Part shown: one piece after another, positions 53,880-62,016 of the stretch
Numbering within the stretch: the first letter of the stretch is position 1
How the letters are laid out: each line of letters opens with the position of its first letter
Assembly (NCBI RefSeq): GCF_001544695.2
Contig: NZ_FCOM02000006.1
Coordinates: 124,001 to 188,000 of the forward strand
Direction of reading: 5' to 3'
DNA: 64,000 nucleotides
From: Caballeronia arvi
GTDB taxonomy: Bacteria > Pseudomonadota > Gammaproteobacteria > Burkholderiales > Burkholderiaceae
The notes under the pieces: generated by a model
The model's database searches: none
The model's input: only the letters and a program-made list of their open reading frames with translations
What the model was told of the DNA's origin: nothing
Program-made: the position numbers and the translations under genes

Positions 53880-55304
53880 TCAGTACTTCATGACGACGAG
53901 ACGCGTTTGCGTGAATTCGAGCATGCCGTGCTTGCCGTCGTCGCCACCGATGCCGGAGCGCTTCCAGCCGGCATGGAAACCTTGATAGGGGTCCGCAGGC
54001 GTGCGGTTGATGTAAAGCTCGCCTGCTTCGATGGCATTGGCGACCTTCATCGCCGTGCGGTAGTTCTCGGTGTAGAGCACCGACGAAAGACCGAACTGAT
54101 GATCGTTGGCCATCGCGAGCGCTTCGTCGATGGTCGCGTACTTCAGCACCGCGAGCACGGGACCGAACGTCTCTTCCTGCACGATCTCCATGTCCTGACG
54201 GCAGTTCGACAGCAACGTCGGCGGATAGAAAAAGCCCTTGCGGTTCGGCACTTCGCCGCCCGTTTCGAGCGTGGCGCCCGCTTCGATCGCGCGCCGGACC
54301 ATCGCGTGAACGCCGTCGCGCGAGGCCTTGTTCACGAGCGGACCCATGTGGCTCGCGTCTTCATGGCGATCGCCGATCTGCTTCGCTTTCATTTGCTCGC
54401 GCAGCAAGCCGACGAACTTGTCATGGATGCTCTCGTGCACATACACGCGCTCGATGGCCGTGCAAAGCTGGCCGCTATGCGTGAGCTTCGACGCGACGAG
54501 CTCGCGCGCGGCCTTCTGCAAGTCGGCATCCGGCTCGACGATCGCGGGCGTCTTGCCGCCGAGTTCCAGCGAAGGCTTCGCGATGTTCGCCTTGCAGTAT
54601 TCGAGCACCTTGCGGCCTGCGTTGACGCTGCCCGTCAACGTGATCATGCCGACCTTCGGATGCGTGCAGACGGCTTCGGCCGTTGCGTGATCCATCGCGA
54701 GAATATTGACGACGCCCGCGGGCAGCGCCGCGCGCTCGACCGCGCGCGCCAGTTCGAACGCCGACGTCGGCGTGTTGTTGCTCGGGCGCACGACGACCGT
54801 GTTGCCCGCGATCAGCGCGGGCGCGATCTTGCGCATCAGCGTGTAGATCGGGAAGTTGAACGGAATCAGGCACGCGACGACGCCGATCGGCTCGCGATGC
54901 AGCACGAGGTTTTCGTCGGGCGTATCGCTCGGAATGACTTCGCCTTCGATACGGCGCGCCCATTCCGCGTGATAGCGCGTGATCTGCGCGGCGTAGACGG
55001 CTTCGTTGGTGGCGTCGACGAGGCTCTTGCCGGATTCCAGCGCGAGCGCGGCGCCGATTTCGGCCGACGCTTCGACGATGGCGTCCGCGAGACGCTGCAT
55101 GTGCGCGCCGCGCTCGACGGCAGGCATCACGCGCCACAGGCGTTGCGCGGCGGCAGCCTGATCGACGGCGATAAGCGCCTCTTCGCGCGACGCGTTGTGG
55201 ACATGGCCGAGCACACCTTCGGTCGCGGGATTCAGGATGGCGGTGACCTGATCGTTCACGGGCTCGATGAAACGTCCGTTCACAAAATTCCGTTCTAGCT
55301 TCAT
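53880..55304 (-). CDS. Aldehyde dehydrogenase, AldA-like (lactaldehyde/glycolaldehyde type)
   Basis: This 474-aa NAD-dependent aldehyde dehydrogenase has IPFNFPIYTLMRK and VVRPSNNTPTSAFELA, the Glu base in LELGGKTPAIVEPDADL, the catalytic Cys in HSGQLCTAIERVYV, and a C-terminal block QGFHAGWKRSGIGGDDGKHG that is nearly that of E. coli AldA. It would oxidise lactaldehyde, glycolaldehyde or a similar short hydroxyaldehyde released from sugars. It is first in the same-strand series leading to the MFS, enolase and GMC genes (113-base gap) and divergent from a porin. Confidence 0.92.
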   Translation of the reverse strand: MKLERNFVNGRFIEPVNDQVTAILNPATEGVLGHVHNASREEALIAVDQAAAAQRLWRVMPAVERGAHMQRLADAIVEASAEIGAALALESGKSLVDATNEAVYAAQITRYHAEWARRIEGEVIPSDTPDENLVLHREPIGVVACLIPFNFPIYTLMRKIAPALIAGNTVVVRPSNNTPTSAFELARAVERAALPAGVVNILAMDHATAEAVCTHPKVGMITLTGSVNAGRKVLEYCKANIAKPSLELGGKTPAIVEPDADLQKAARELVASKLTHSGQLCTAIERVYVHESIHDKFVGLLREQMKAKQIGDRHEDASHMGPLVNKASRDGVHAMVRRAIEAGATLETGGEVPNRKGFFYPPTLLSNCRQDMEIVQEETFGPVLAVLKYATIDEALAMANDHQFGLSSVLYTENYRTAMKVANAIEAGELYINRTPADPYQGFHAGWKRSGIGGDDGKHGMLEFTQTRLVVMKY

Positions 55305-55582
55305 GTCTGGCGGGTTCCTTGATCGCAGTGCGGGGTTCCATCGGGCTGCCGCATATCGGGCAGCGCCGCGACAATGCAACGCATTTGCGACGCATTCTTC
55401 CGCGCGTCGCGCTGCAACGACAAGCGAAGAATTCGCTGGAAGAACATTCCAAAAACTCACGATTGCCCTTCGACTAAATCCTTTTGCAGTCCCTCTTTCA
55501 TCGCTCACAATCCGTCGCTCGCGGTCCCACTGCATCGACGGTTGGGACTTCTTAATCAAAAAGTAAAAGATTCGAGACTTTC
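55305..55582. promoter_or_regulatory. Divergent control region between the AldA-like and porin genes
   Basis: This 278-base gap should hold both promoters. It contains the inverted repeats GCTGCC/GGCAGC (55346-55351 with 55360-55365) and AATGC-AAC-GCATT (55373-55385), the second followed by another CGACGCATT. They have the size expected of LysR-type sites, but I cannot assign them. The part nearest the porin is AT-rich. Confidence 0.4.
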
Positions 55583-56728
55583 ATGAGAATCAAAGCAATT
55601 TCGCTGGCTGCGCTCGCGTGCATCGCCACGTCCGTTCATGCGCAAAGCAGCGTCACGCTGTACGGCATCCTCGACGAAGGGTTCGATTACACGAGCAACG
55701 TCGGCGGCAATCACGTCTATGAACTGACGAGCGGTTATGCGGCAGGCAGCCGCTGGGGCATGCGCGGCGTCGAAGATCTGGGCGGCGGAACGAAGGCCGT
55801 GTTTCAGCTCGAAAGCGGCGTGAATCTGAGCAACGGCGCGGCCGGTCAAGGCGGTCGCATGTTCGGGCGGCAGGCTTATGTCGGCGTGAGCAACGAGCGC
55901 TTCGGCTCGGTGAAGTTCGGGCGCCAGTACGATTCCGTCGTCGACTATCTCGCGCCGACGACCGCCAATGGCAACTGGGCCGGTTATCTCTTCGCGCATC
56001 CGTTCGACAACGACAACACCGACAACTCGTTCCGCGTGAACAACACGGTGAAGTACACGAGCCCGTCCATCGCCGGCTTCCAGTTCGGCGGCACGTATAG
56101 CTTCAGCAACGACACGGGCTTCGCGAACAACCGGCAGTACAGCGTCGGGGCGTCGTATGCGAATGGCGGATTGCTGGCGGGCGCGGCGTATCTGCGCGCC
56201 GATGGCACCGGGATGAACGCGAACGGCGCGATCGCAACGAACGATGCGAGCTTCATCGCGGCGCGCATGCAGATTTTCGGCGCGGGCGTGAACTACACGT
56301 TCGGCAACGCGACCGCGGGATTCGCGTACACGAATTCGAGTTATCGCGATCCGGTGACGAACGGGTATATCGGCGTGCCGCTCGCAGCGACGGGCAACAC
56401 GCTCAAGAACCTCAAGTATCAGAACTTCGAAGTGAACGGGAAGTATCAGTTCACGCCGGCGTTCTTCGTCGGCGCACAGTACGTGTATTCGATGGAAACC
56501 TACGACTCGACGGCCGGCACCGTGAAGCCGCACATCCACTCGGCCGGGCTGATGGCGGATTACTTCCTGTCGAAGCGCACCGACGTGTACGTGCAGGGCG
56601 CCTATCAGAAGATCGCGGGCAGCTCGACGGATTCCGTGATGGATCAGGCTTTCGTTCCGGGCACGCAGGGTTTGTCGTCGAACTCGGAGCAGTTCGTCGC
56701 GCGCGTCGCGCTGCGGCACGCGTTCTGA
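55583..56728 (+). CDS. Gram-negative porin (OmpC-like, Burkholderia type)
   Basis: This 381-aa outer-membrane barrel has the signal MRIKAISLAALACIATSVHA, then AQSSVTLYGILDEGFDYTSN, SRWGMRGVEDLGGGTKAVFQ, RQAYVGVSNERFGSVKFGRQ and a terminal RVALRHAF with the C-terminal Phe. It is divergent from the sugar-oxidation operon starting with the AldA-like gene and probably admits that pathway's substrate. The mature start is the same as in the porin at 9909-11024, but the two are otherwise quite divergent. Confidence 0.94.
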   Translation: MRIKAISLAALACIATSVHAQSSVTLYGILDEGFDYTSNVGGNHVYELTSGYAAGSRWGMRGVEDLGGGTKAVFQLESGVNLSNGAAGQGGRMFGRQAYVGVSNERFGSVKFGRQYDSVVDYLAPTTANGNWAGYLFAHPFDNDNTDNSFRVNNTVKYTSPSIAGFQFGGTYSFSNDTGFANNRQYSVGASYANGGLLAGAAYLRADGTGMNANGAIATNDASFIAARMQIFGAGVNYTFGNATAGFAYTNSSYRDPVTNGYIGVPLAATGNTLKNLKYQNFEVNGKYQFTPAFFVGAQYVYSMETYDSTAGTVKPHIHSAGLMADYFLSKRTDVYVQGAYQKIAGSSTDSVMDQAFVPGTQGLSSNSEQFVARVALRHAF

Positions 56729-56808
56729 CGCTTTCCGCTGTCGAATCGGGCGGCGCATCGTAGCTGCCCGGGCGCGCATGGCGGCCGCGCCGGACCATAC
56801 GCGGGCCG

Positions 56809-56832
56809 CATGCCGCGCTCGCGCGCGGCATG
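56809..56832. repeat. Inverted repeat at the start of the hypothetical gene region
   Basis: CATGCCGCG (56809-56817) and CGCGGCATG (56824-56832) form a perfect 9-bp hairpin with a 6-base loop and no T run. It lies 80 bases after the porin stop and 47 before the next ATG; it may end porin transcription weakly. Confidence 0.45.
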
Positions 56833-56878
56833 CTATCGTCGATGCGTCATTCCGATGGGTCATTTCGATGCCGCCATC

Positions 56879-57247
56879 ATGAGTCAAGTGCGCTATCCCC
56901 TCGGGCCCGACGACCGGGTTCATCTGCTGTGCTGGCTCACGTGCGGACTGCTCGGCGCGTACTACATCGAAGGCGACTGGCCCGATGCGTCGTTTCAGGT
57001 ACGCACGGCGCATCGCTGGCTCGACCGGCATCATCGCGCGGCGGAGTGGATCGAAACCGCGCGGCTTTCGGTTGCGGCGCAGGCGCTCGCCGCACGCTTC
57101 TCCGCGATGCTCGACGCCGACGCCTCGCGCAGCGATATCGAGCGAATTCTCGAAGGCGAAGACCTCGACTACGAAAGCGCGCTCGTGCAGCGCATCTATC
57201 ACGAGTGCTGGATCGAGCTGTCGAGCCGGCGCAAGCCTTCGCATTAA
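56879..57247 (+). CDS. Small hypothetical protein
   Basis: This 122-aa protein starts MSQVRYPLGPDDRVHLLCWL; an upstream in-frame ATG at 56855 is also possible, and neither has a good ribosome site. The sequence is largely helical: RVHLLCWLTCGLLGAYYIEG is amphipathic to hydrophobic, then FQVRTAHRWLDRHHRAAEWI and VAAQALAARFSAMLDADASR. There is no signal peptide. Codon use matches the host. It lies between a porin and the two-partner secretion genes, with no evident operon. I do not recognise the family. Confidence 0.6.
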   Translation: MSQVRYPLGPDDRVHLLCWLTCGLLGAYYIEGDWPDASFQVRTAHRWLDRHHRAAEWIETARLSVAAQALAARFSAMLDADASRSDIERILEGEDLDYESALVQRIYHECWIELSSRRKPSH

Positions 57248-57536
57248 TAGCGCTTTCAATCTCCCTTCAGGTTTTCCCGCCGCCGCGCTCAATTTCCATG
57301 CCGCGCCGCGCTTAAGGCCCGGCGCGTCTTGCGTCGGCGCGCTGACATTTTTTTGCGCGCACGAATGTGCGGAACCCCACATTGACGCGTAACGCCGGGC
57401 GCTACCATCGGCGCGCCTGCTCGCACGTCGATGTTCGCGCCTCCCGGCCGTGAATCAAGAATCGCCGGGCGACAAGCGGCTACACCGTCAGCGGCCAAAA
57501 CGACCAGAACGATCGACACTGACCGGAGAAAGGCCC
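57248..57536. other. Intergenic region upstream of the TpsA-like gene
   Basis: About 290 bases with no gene I can support. A T7 run at 57350-57356 after GC-rich sequence may mark a weak terminator of the small gene. The promoter of the adhesin gene should lie in the second half. Confidence 0.45.
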
Positions 57537-59903
57537 ATGCAGCGCAACATTCGTCCGCTTCCGCTTCTTCCCCGAATCCGCATTCGCCGCGGCGCGCGCC
57601 TGCGCCCGCTCGCGATGCTCGTGCCGCTCGTCGCGGGCCTGTCGTGCGCGAGCCCCGCCGATGCCGCGCCGCCCTTGCCGAGCGGCGGCCAGTTCGTCGC
57701 GGGCAGCGGTGCGATCGGCGGCGACACGGCGTCGCTCACCATCAATCAGACGACATCGCGTGGGGTCATCGACTGGAGCAGCTTTTCGATCGGCGGCGGG
57801 CGTCAGGTCACGTTCAACAACGGCAACGGCGCGACGCTCAATCGCGTGACGGGCGGCGAAGCCTCCGTCATCCTCGGCCAGCTCAACGCGACGGGCAGCG
57901 TGTATCTCGTCAATCCGCAGGGCGTGCTGGTCGGGCCGGGCGGTGTCGTCGCGACGGGCGGGCGCTTCGTCGCGTCGGCGCTGAACATCGACAGCGATGC
58001 GTTCATGCAGGGCGGCCCGCTGACGCTCTCGGGCGGCGGCGACGGCATGGTCATCAATCTCGGCAAGATCGGATCGAGCGGCGGCGACGTGTTTCTCGTG
58101 TCGCGCACGTCGGCGGTGAACGGCGGCAGCATCAGCGCGCCGCAGGGCACGGTCGAGATCGCGACGGGCAATCAGGTGTTGCTGCAGGACGCCTCGGGCG
58201 GACAACAGGTTTTCGTGCAGGCGGGCAGCGGCGGCACGGCGATGAACGGCGGCGCGATCGAGGCGGCGCAGGCGAATCTGCAAGCCGCCGACGGCAACGT
58301 TTACGCGCTCGCGGGCAACAGCGCCGCGATCCGCGCGACCGGCACCGCGACGCGCGACGGCCACGTGTGGCTCGTCGCCGACAAGGGCACGGTGCACGCG
58401 AACGGCGCGATCGTCGCGACGAATGCCGACGGCAGCGGCGGCACGGTCGAGACGCGCGGCAACACGCTCGACATCGCCGGCGCGGACATTCAGGCGCGCG
58501 CGTGGAAGCTCGGCGCGCAGACCTTCACCGTCGATCAGACGAGCGGCGACACACTCGCGCGCAGCCTGGCGAACGGCACATCGGTCGATGTCGAATCCGC
58601 CAGCGGCGATGTCACCGTGACCGGCAACGTGCAATGGAACGGCAATGCATCGCTGACGCTGGGCGCGGCGCATGGCGTGACCATCGTGCCCGGTGCGACC
58701 ATCGGCAACACCGGCAACGGCAATCTCACGTTGCGCGCGGATGCGGGCGGCATCGACAACGGCGGCAGTGTGACGAACGGCGGCACGATCGACTGGTCGA
58801 AGAGCGGCGGCATCGTGAGCGCGCTCTACGACATGAACGGCACGTACGCGCCCGGCACGCTGCTCACGAACAGCGGATGGACGGCCGCGCCCTATAGCGG
58901 GCTCGTCACGCAGGCGACCGCGTACAAGCTCGTGAACAATCTCGGCGATCTGCAGAAGGTGTCGCAAGACCTCACGGGCAACTATGCGCTCGGCAAGGAT
59001 ATCGATGCGAGCGCGACCGCCTATCCGAACTATTTCACCGCGATCGGCGCGACGGCGACGCCCTTCACCGGCCAGTTCGACGGCTTCGGCCACACGATCG
59101 ACAAGCTCACCTCGACTTCGAATCTCAACGACGATTACTACGGCATGTTCGGCGTGATCGGCGCGAGCGGCGTCGTGCGCAACATGAATCTCACGAACGC
59201 GAGCACGAGCGGCTATTCGTCGGGCGGGCTCGGCTTGCTCGCGGGGCAGAACGACGGTCTGATCACCTACGTCAACACGACGGGCGCGGTCAGCCAGAAC
59301 GGTTTCGGCGGACGCGGCGCGGGCGGTGTCGCCGGCGTGAACAACGGGACGATCGAGCGCTCGTCGAGCACGGCGGATGTCGGCTATCAGATTCCGGCGG
59401 GCGGGCTCGTCGGCTTGAACAACGGCACTATCGCGCAGTCGTATGCGACCGGCACGACGTTCGCCGGCACGCATGGCGAGACGGGCGGGCTCGTCGCGTT
59501 CAACACGGGCCTCATCACGCAGTCGTACGCGACGGGCGGCGTCGGCGGATTCGGCGGCGGCGGGCTCGTGTACGTCAACGGCGCGACGGGCGTCATCAAC
59601 GAATCGTTCGCGGTCGGCCAGGTCGGCGGCGGCGGGCCTCCGGGCGATGCATACGGCGGCATCGCGGCGTACAACCAGGGCGCGATTCATAACAACGTCT
59701 ATTGGAACAAGGACACGACGATACGCACGAGCGCCGCGGGATCGAACTCGGGGACCGTGCCGCCGGATGCGAACGGGATGACCACCGCGCAGATGAGCAA
59801 CGTGTCGAATTATCTCGACTGGAATATTCCGGCGGGCGGGGTTTGGGCGATGCCGGCGGGTGCGACGCATCCGGTGTTGCAGTGGCAGCAGGCGCAGCCG
59901 TAA
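57537..59903 (+). CDS. Two-partner secretion exoprotein (filamentous haemagglutinin N-terminal domain, GLUG repeats)
   Basis: This 788-aa secreted adhesin-like protein has an extended Arg-rich signal (residues 1-43), a cleavage around ADAA, then the TPS domain (~45-190) with WSSFSIGGGRQVTFNNGNGA, LGQLNATGSVYLVNPQGVLV (NPQG at 126-129) and GRFVASALNI. Beta-helical repeats follow to ~480. The C-terminal part holds GLUG motifs: GGLGLLAGQNDGLITYVNT, GGLVGLNNGTIAQSYATG and GGLVAFNTGLITQSYATG. GGAG precedes the ATG. It is probably exported by the TpsB-type protein encoded convergently. It is short for this family and lacks a recognisable toxin C-terminus. Confidence 0.9.
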   Translation: MQRNIRPLPLLPRIRIRRGARLRPLAMLVPLVAGLSCASPADAAPPLPSGGQFVAGSGAIGGDTASLTINQTTSRGVIDWSSFSIGGGRQVTFNNGNGATLNRVTGGEASVILGQLNATGSVYLVNPQGVLVGPGGVVATGGRFVASALNIDSDAFMQGGPLTLSGGGDGMVINLGKIGSSGGDVFLVSRTSAVNGGSISAPQGTVEIATGNQVLLQDASGGQQVFVQAGSGGTAMNGGAIEAAQANLQAADGNVYALAGNSAAIRATGTATRDGHVWLVADKGTVHANGAIVATNADGSGGTVETRGNTLDIAGADIQARAWKLGAQTFTVDQTSGDTLARSLANGTSVDVESASGDVTVTGNVQWNGNASLTLGAAHGVTIVPGATIGNTGNGNLTLRADAGGIDNGGSVTNGGTIDWSKSGGIVSALYDMNGTYAPGTLLTNSGWTAAPYSGLVTQATAYKLVNNLGDLQKVSQDLTGNYALGKDIDASATAYPNYFTAIGATATPFTGQFDGFGHTIDKLTSTSNLNDDYYGMFGVIGASGVVRNMNLTNASTSGYSSGGLGLLAGQNDGLITYVNTTGAVSQNGFGGRGAGGVAGVNNGTIERSSSTADVGYQIPAGGLVGLNNGTIAQSYATGTTFAGTHGETGGLVAFNTGLITQSYATGGVGGFGGGGLVYVNGATGVINESFAVGQVGGGGPPGDAYGGIAAYNQGAIHNNVYWNKDTTIRTSAAGSNSGTVPPDANGMTTAQMSNVSNYLDWNIPAGGVWAMPAGATHPVLQWQQAQP

Positions 59904-59912
59904 AGCGGTTCG

Positions 59913-59949
59913 TGGGACGGAGCGCTATAGGCACCGAGGCACCGTCCCA
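59913..59949. terminator. Hairpin between the convergent TPS genes
   Basis: TGGGACGG (59913-59920) pairs with CCGTCCCA (59942-59949) around a 21-base loop. It lies in the 50-base gap between two convergent stop codons and could act in both directions, but no T run follows. Confidence 0.35.
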
Positions 59950-59953
59950 TGCT

Positions 59954-61705
59954 TCAACTCCCAATCACCAGAAACACCTCCCCCACCGGCGCCTTCGATC
60001 CGTTCGGCACCACCGCCTTCAACGGAAACCCATACGTCCCGCGAAAGCTGACGAACCGCCCCACCTGCACGCGAATCCCCACGCCGATACCCGCCAGCGA
60101 AGCATTGTTCACCTCCCCGAATTCGGGGATCCGATTCCATACGTGCCCCGCATCGAAGAACACGAACGGTTGCATCGCCGCGATGCCCGCCGATATCGCC
60201 GGTGCGCGCAGCTCCGTCTGCACGTTCCATCCGCGATCGCCCTGCGCCGAGTACGGCTCGTAGCCGCGCACGGTGGCATCGCCGCCCAGGCCGAGTTCTT
60301 CGCTAGGCAAAAGCGTGCTGCCCGTCCACTGCACGAGCCCGCGCGCCGACACCGAAAAGCCGGACGTCCCGAGTGCCATATCGCGCTGCGCCGACAGTTG
60401 CATGTACTGATAACGCGGCGTCGCGCCGAGGCGCGCGGCATCGTAGGCAGCGTCGTTGCTGTTGCTGTCGAAATAACCGGGGCTCACGAAGAGCGATGCA
60501 TTCAGATGCGTATCGCCGGATGCGTCGCGGCGCAGGAGATCGTAGGCAAAGACGAACTGATGAATATGCGTGTTCGCATTGAACACCTGAAAGCCGCCGA
60601 ATTCGAGGTCGTTATTCGAGCGCTTGAAGTCGTAGCCGATCTGCACTTGCTGCTGCCACGCGCCCGCGTTGTCGAGCGGCGGCAAGCGCCAGTCGTAGCG
60701 AAAGCTGATCTGCGCGCTCAGGCCAGTCTGCCCGTAACTGTCCGGCAAACGCGGCGTGCTTTCGGCAAACACGCCGAACAGTTCGACGCGATCCAACCAC
60801 GGCAGCGGCGCGACCACATTGAACGCGTGCGCGATGTAGCGCGGACGATCCGGCCGCCCTTCGATATCCGGATTGCCGCTCAGCAGATCGTTACTCGCGG
60901 TCATCTGATAGCCGATGCGCGCATCGATGCCGAACAGATTGCCGTAGTCGAACCCCGCGAGAATGCGATCGCGGCCGAGATCGCGCACGCCGTCGTTGTT
61001 ATAGCCGCCGTAGATACGAAACGGAAAGCGGTCTTCGGTTTGCAGCACGACATCCGTCGTATTGAGCGCGACGCCGGGCGCGTAGACCACATCGACACGC
61101 CGGTACGGATTCGCGTTAAGCAGCGCGAGCCCTGAAGCGACATCGGCTTCGCGGATCGGCTCGCCGCTCGCAAGCGGCATCTCGCGCATGAGCAGCGCAT
61201 CGGAGAAATAGCGATTGCCTTTCGGGATCACGCGCCCCGCGCGAAACTCTGCGACGGCGATGGTCACGACGCCATTGCTCACGTCCTGCTCGGGCACGTA
61301 CACATCGACGAGCGGCTGGCCTGCATCGCGATATCGCCGCACGACCGCGCGGCGAATCGCGGCAAGACGCGCGAACGTCAGCGGCCTGTGCAGATCGTTC
61401 GAGAAGCCGTCGAGAAACTCCGGCGTGAGCAAGGGAACGCCGCTCGATGTGATCGCGCCATCCGCGCCCGACTGCATCGGAGATGAAGCATCGGGCCGCA
61501 CGAACGCGATGCCGCGCAGATCGCGGATCGCGACTTCCTGCGAGCCGTCCCCCGGCTCCGGCGGCGATGGCGACGCGCGCGGCCCCACGGGTGCGGGCGG
61601 TGCGATCGGCGCGACATCGCGGTACGACTGCGCGTCGGCATCGCGTGCATCGACGATGCAGACGATCGCGGACAACAACGTCGCGGCGAGTCGGGCGCGT
61701 GTCAA
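59954..61705 (-). CDS. TpsB transporter (ShlB/FhaC/HecB family)
   Basis: This 583-aa outer-membrane Omp85-superfamily protein has the signal MTRARLAATLLSAIVCIVDA, then a Pro-rich linker with an acidic segment, POTRA-type domains (~95-250: RYRDAGQPLVDVYVPEQDVS, NRYFSDALLMREMPLASGEP) and a 16-strand barrel with the lid-lock motif VRGYEP in LGGDATVRGYEPYS and the last strand VGEVFLVIGS. It recognises the TPS domain of its partner and translocates it across the outer membrane. It is convergent with the adhesin gene rather than upstream of it, so it has its own promoter. Confidence 0.92.
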   Translation of the reverse strand: MTRARLAATLLSAIVCIVDARDADAQSYRDVAPIAPPAPVGPRASPSPPEPGDGSQEVAIRDLRGIAFVRPDASSPMQSGADGAITSSGVPLLTPEFLDGFSNDLHRPLTFARLAAIRRAVVRRYRDAGQPLVDVYVPEQDVSNGVVTIAVAEFRAGRVIPKGNRYFSDALLMREMPLASGEPIREADVASGLALLNANPYRRVDVVYAPGVALNTTDVVLQTEDRFPFRIYGGYNNDGVRDLGRDRILAGFDYGNLFGIDARIGYQMTASNDLLSGNPDIEGRPDRPRYIAHAFNVVAPLPWLDRVELFGVFAESTPRLPDSYGQTGLSAQISFRYDWRLPPLDNAGAWQQQVQIGYDFKRSNNDLEFGGFQVFNANTHIHQFVFAYDLLRRDASGDTHLNASLFVSPGYFDSNSNDAAYDAARLGATPRYQYMQLSAQRDMALGTSGFSVSARGLVQWTGSTLLPSEELGLGGDATVRGYEPYSAQGDRGWNVQTELRAPAISAGIAAMQPFVFFDAGHVWNRIPEFGEVNNASLAGIGVGIRVQVGRFVSFRGTYGFPLKAVVPNGSKAPVGEVFLVIGS

Positions 61706-62016
61706 TCGCTCAGGCGCGCGCGGCGAACATGTTCCATGTCTGCTCCGGCGTTGTCTCGCGTGGTCGGGCTTCGCATGGTATCAGCGCGTCGGGCGTCGCG
61801 GAACGCTTCATGCAGCAGACGTGCGCGTGACGCGCCGCCGCTACTTTGCTGCGCGTAGAAATGACCCGACACAAGCAGGCGAGCCAGTAGAAATCACCGT
61901 TCGCGCACGATGCTTGTCACGACGTGCCGCCAGCCTTCCTGCCGAGCGCTCAACGCATCTATGATTCGAAGATGATCGGCGCGACGAGAAGCCGCAACCG
62001 CATTGCCAGGACGAAG
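61706..62016. other. Divergent intergenic region between tpsB and the phytochrome gene
   Basis: About 310 bases with no supported gene. It contains the promoters of two divergent genes. The palindrome GAACATGTTC (61724-61733) lies 19 bases before the tpsB start and could be an operator. An in-frame ATG at 61972 gives the phytochrome an optional 15-residue extension. Confidence 0.45.

Noticed and set aside
57480..59870. Minus-strand frame of 796 codons opposite the TpsA-like adhesin
   Set aside because: Arg/Ala/Asp-dominated sequence without motifs, mirroring codon bias of the adhesin gene; the plus strand has signal peptide and TPS domain.
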